Assembly: GCA_963971305.1 (NCBI GenBank)
Contig: CAXARO010001800.1
Span: 1-64,000, forward strand
DNA length: 64,000 nucleotides
Source of the DNA: Arcuatula senhousia
Taxonomy: Eukaryota; Mollusca; Bivalvia; Mytilida; Mytilidae
Reading direction: 5' to 3'
The position numbers and the translations under genes were made by a program. This document shows positions 63,694 through 64,000 of this stretch, piece after piece. The notes below the pieces were generated by a model. That model had not been told where the DNA came from. It ran no database searches and saw nothing but the letters and a program-made list of their open reading frames with translations. Positions within the stretch are counted from its first letter, which is position 1; every line of letters begins with the position of its first letter.

Positions 63694-64000
63694 TTCCCGC
63701 TCCGGCAGCAACACTTTTGTGTTGGAGAACACATCAAGGTTTTAAATTATCCGTTAAAATTTCAAAATTGATTTAAACCTAAGGTTCCTCCTATCCCAGA
63801 CATAGGTTGATCATCTTAGTTATTATTTGGTTGCCCAGTTCGATATGTTTGGTTTTATTTTTCTATGCTCTTCATAATCATATTTGTTTTTGGCTTTTTC
63901 AGTATTTTGGCAGAGCGCCTCTGATGAGTCTTGCATAGACGAAACGCGCATCAGGCGTAGCAAAATTCGTTGTCTGGAACTTTGTTTTCATTTTAATTTT
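63694..64000 (+). mobile_element. Hammerhead-bearing retroelement repeat (copy 3), runs off the window
   Basis: Opens with the 'cccgctccggcagcaacacttttg' module, followed by 'cctaaggttcctcc', 'acataggttgatcatcttag', the hammerhead and 'gttgtctggaactttgtt'. In copy 1 the ctccggca module lies after the ribozyme. Here it lies before it, as expected if units are tandem or terminal repeats. Confidence 0.7.
63915..63958 (+). ncRNA. Type I hammerhead ribozyme (copy 3)
   Basis: GCGCCT/AGGCGT stem I, CTGATGA (63921-63927), GTCT/AGAC stem II with TGCAT loop and GAAA. The stem III strand reads GCAT instead of GCGT, giving an ATC cleavage triplet and weakening the already minimal stem III. Confidence 0.75.

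Overview
This window looks like repeat-dominated intergenic or intronic DNA from a marine bivalve, most likely a mussel (Mytilus-like). The evidence is eukaryotic and TE-based: introns with GT/AG borders, tetranucleotide-tailed SINEs, type I hammerhead ribozymes with a minimal stem III, Helitron2-like repeats with hairpin ends, and molluscan retroelement clades. I see no complete, convincing host gene in 64 kb. Almost every long open frame belongs to a mobile element. No species identification could be run, so the organism call is inference.

Layout. 1-11 kb: hairpin-ended repeats nested four deep (1986-6381), tandem repeats, SINEs and the first hammerhead-bearing repeat. 11.3-13.8 kb: a 2.5-kb element with inverted termini flanked by TTAA. 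14.1-16.1 kb: a decayed LINE with RNase H, split by a SINE. 16.4-20.2 kb: a tRNA-headed SINE, a relic Naiad 3' end split by a small ribozyme-like repeat, and a tandemly duplicated SINE junction. 20.5-24.2 kb: a second LINE on the minus strand and a Ginger/GIN-like integrase fragment. 25.1-27.3 kb: a 2.2-kb foldback element. 28.5-30.1 kb: a Ty3/Gypsy integrase followed by a broken zinc-finger/coiled-coil frame. 33.4-39.8 kb: an LTR-retrotransposon pol gene split by a 3-kb Helitron2-like insertion that itself carries three SINEs. 41-43 kb: a THAP exon, local duplications and a 116-bp palindrome. 44.1-47.5 kb: a DIRS-like gag-pol remnant. 48-51.7 kb: a truncated Penelope-like fragment, then a YqaJ-type nuclease fragment convergent with a spliced THAP + DDE transposase gene (ISL2EU/Harbinger-like). 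53.0-56.3 kb: an intact 995-codon Penelope-like retroelement with an N-terminal GIY-YIG nuclease (Naiad order). 56.4-59.1 kb: a third LINE and a Helitron2-like copy. 59.8-62.6 kb: a decayed multi-exon Ginger1-type transposase with integrase and OTU-protease parts, expanded by a 24-bp minisatellite and cut by two SINEs. The window closes inside another hammerhead-bearing repeat.

The elements are linked mainly by mechanism. 5'-truncated SINE copies with 9-14 bp target duplications imply LINE-type target-primed integration. SINE families A and B share a head, and both share a central block with the tRNA-headed SINE. The Helitron2-like families D and E share one end architecture. The nesting order (D1 contains E, E contains D2, D2 contains a MITE) gives a relative chronology. 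The points most worth following are the intact Naiad element, the hammerhead ribozymes, the convergent THAP-transposase/YqaJ pair, and the Ginger1 integrase-OTU gene with its in-frame repeat expansion.
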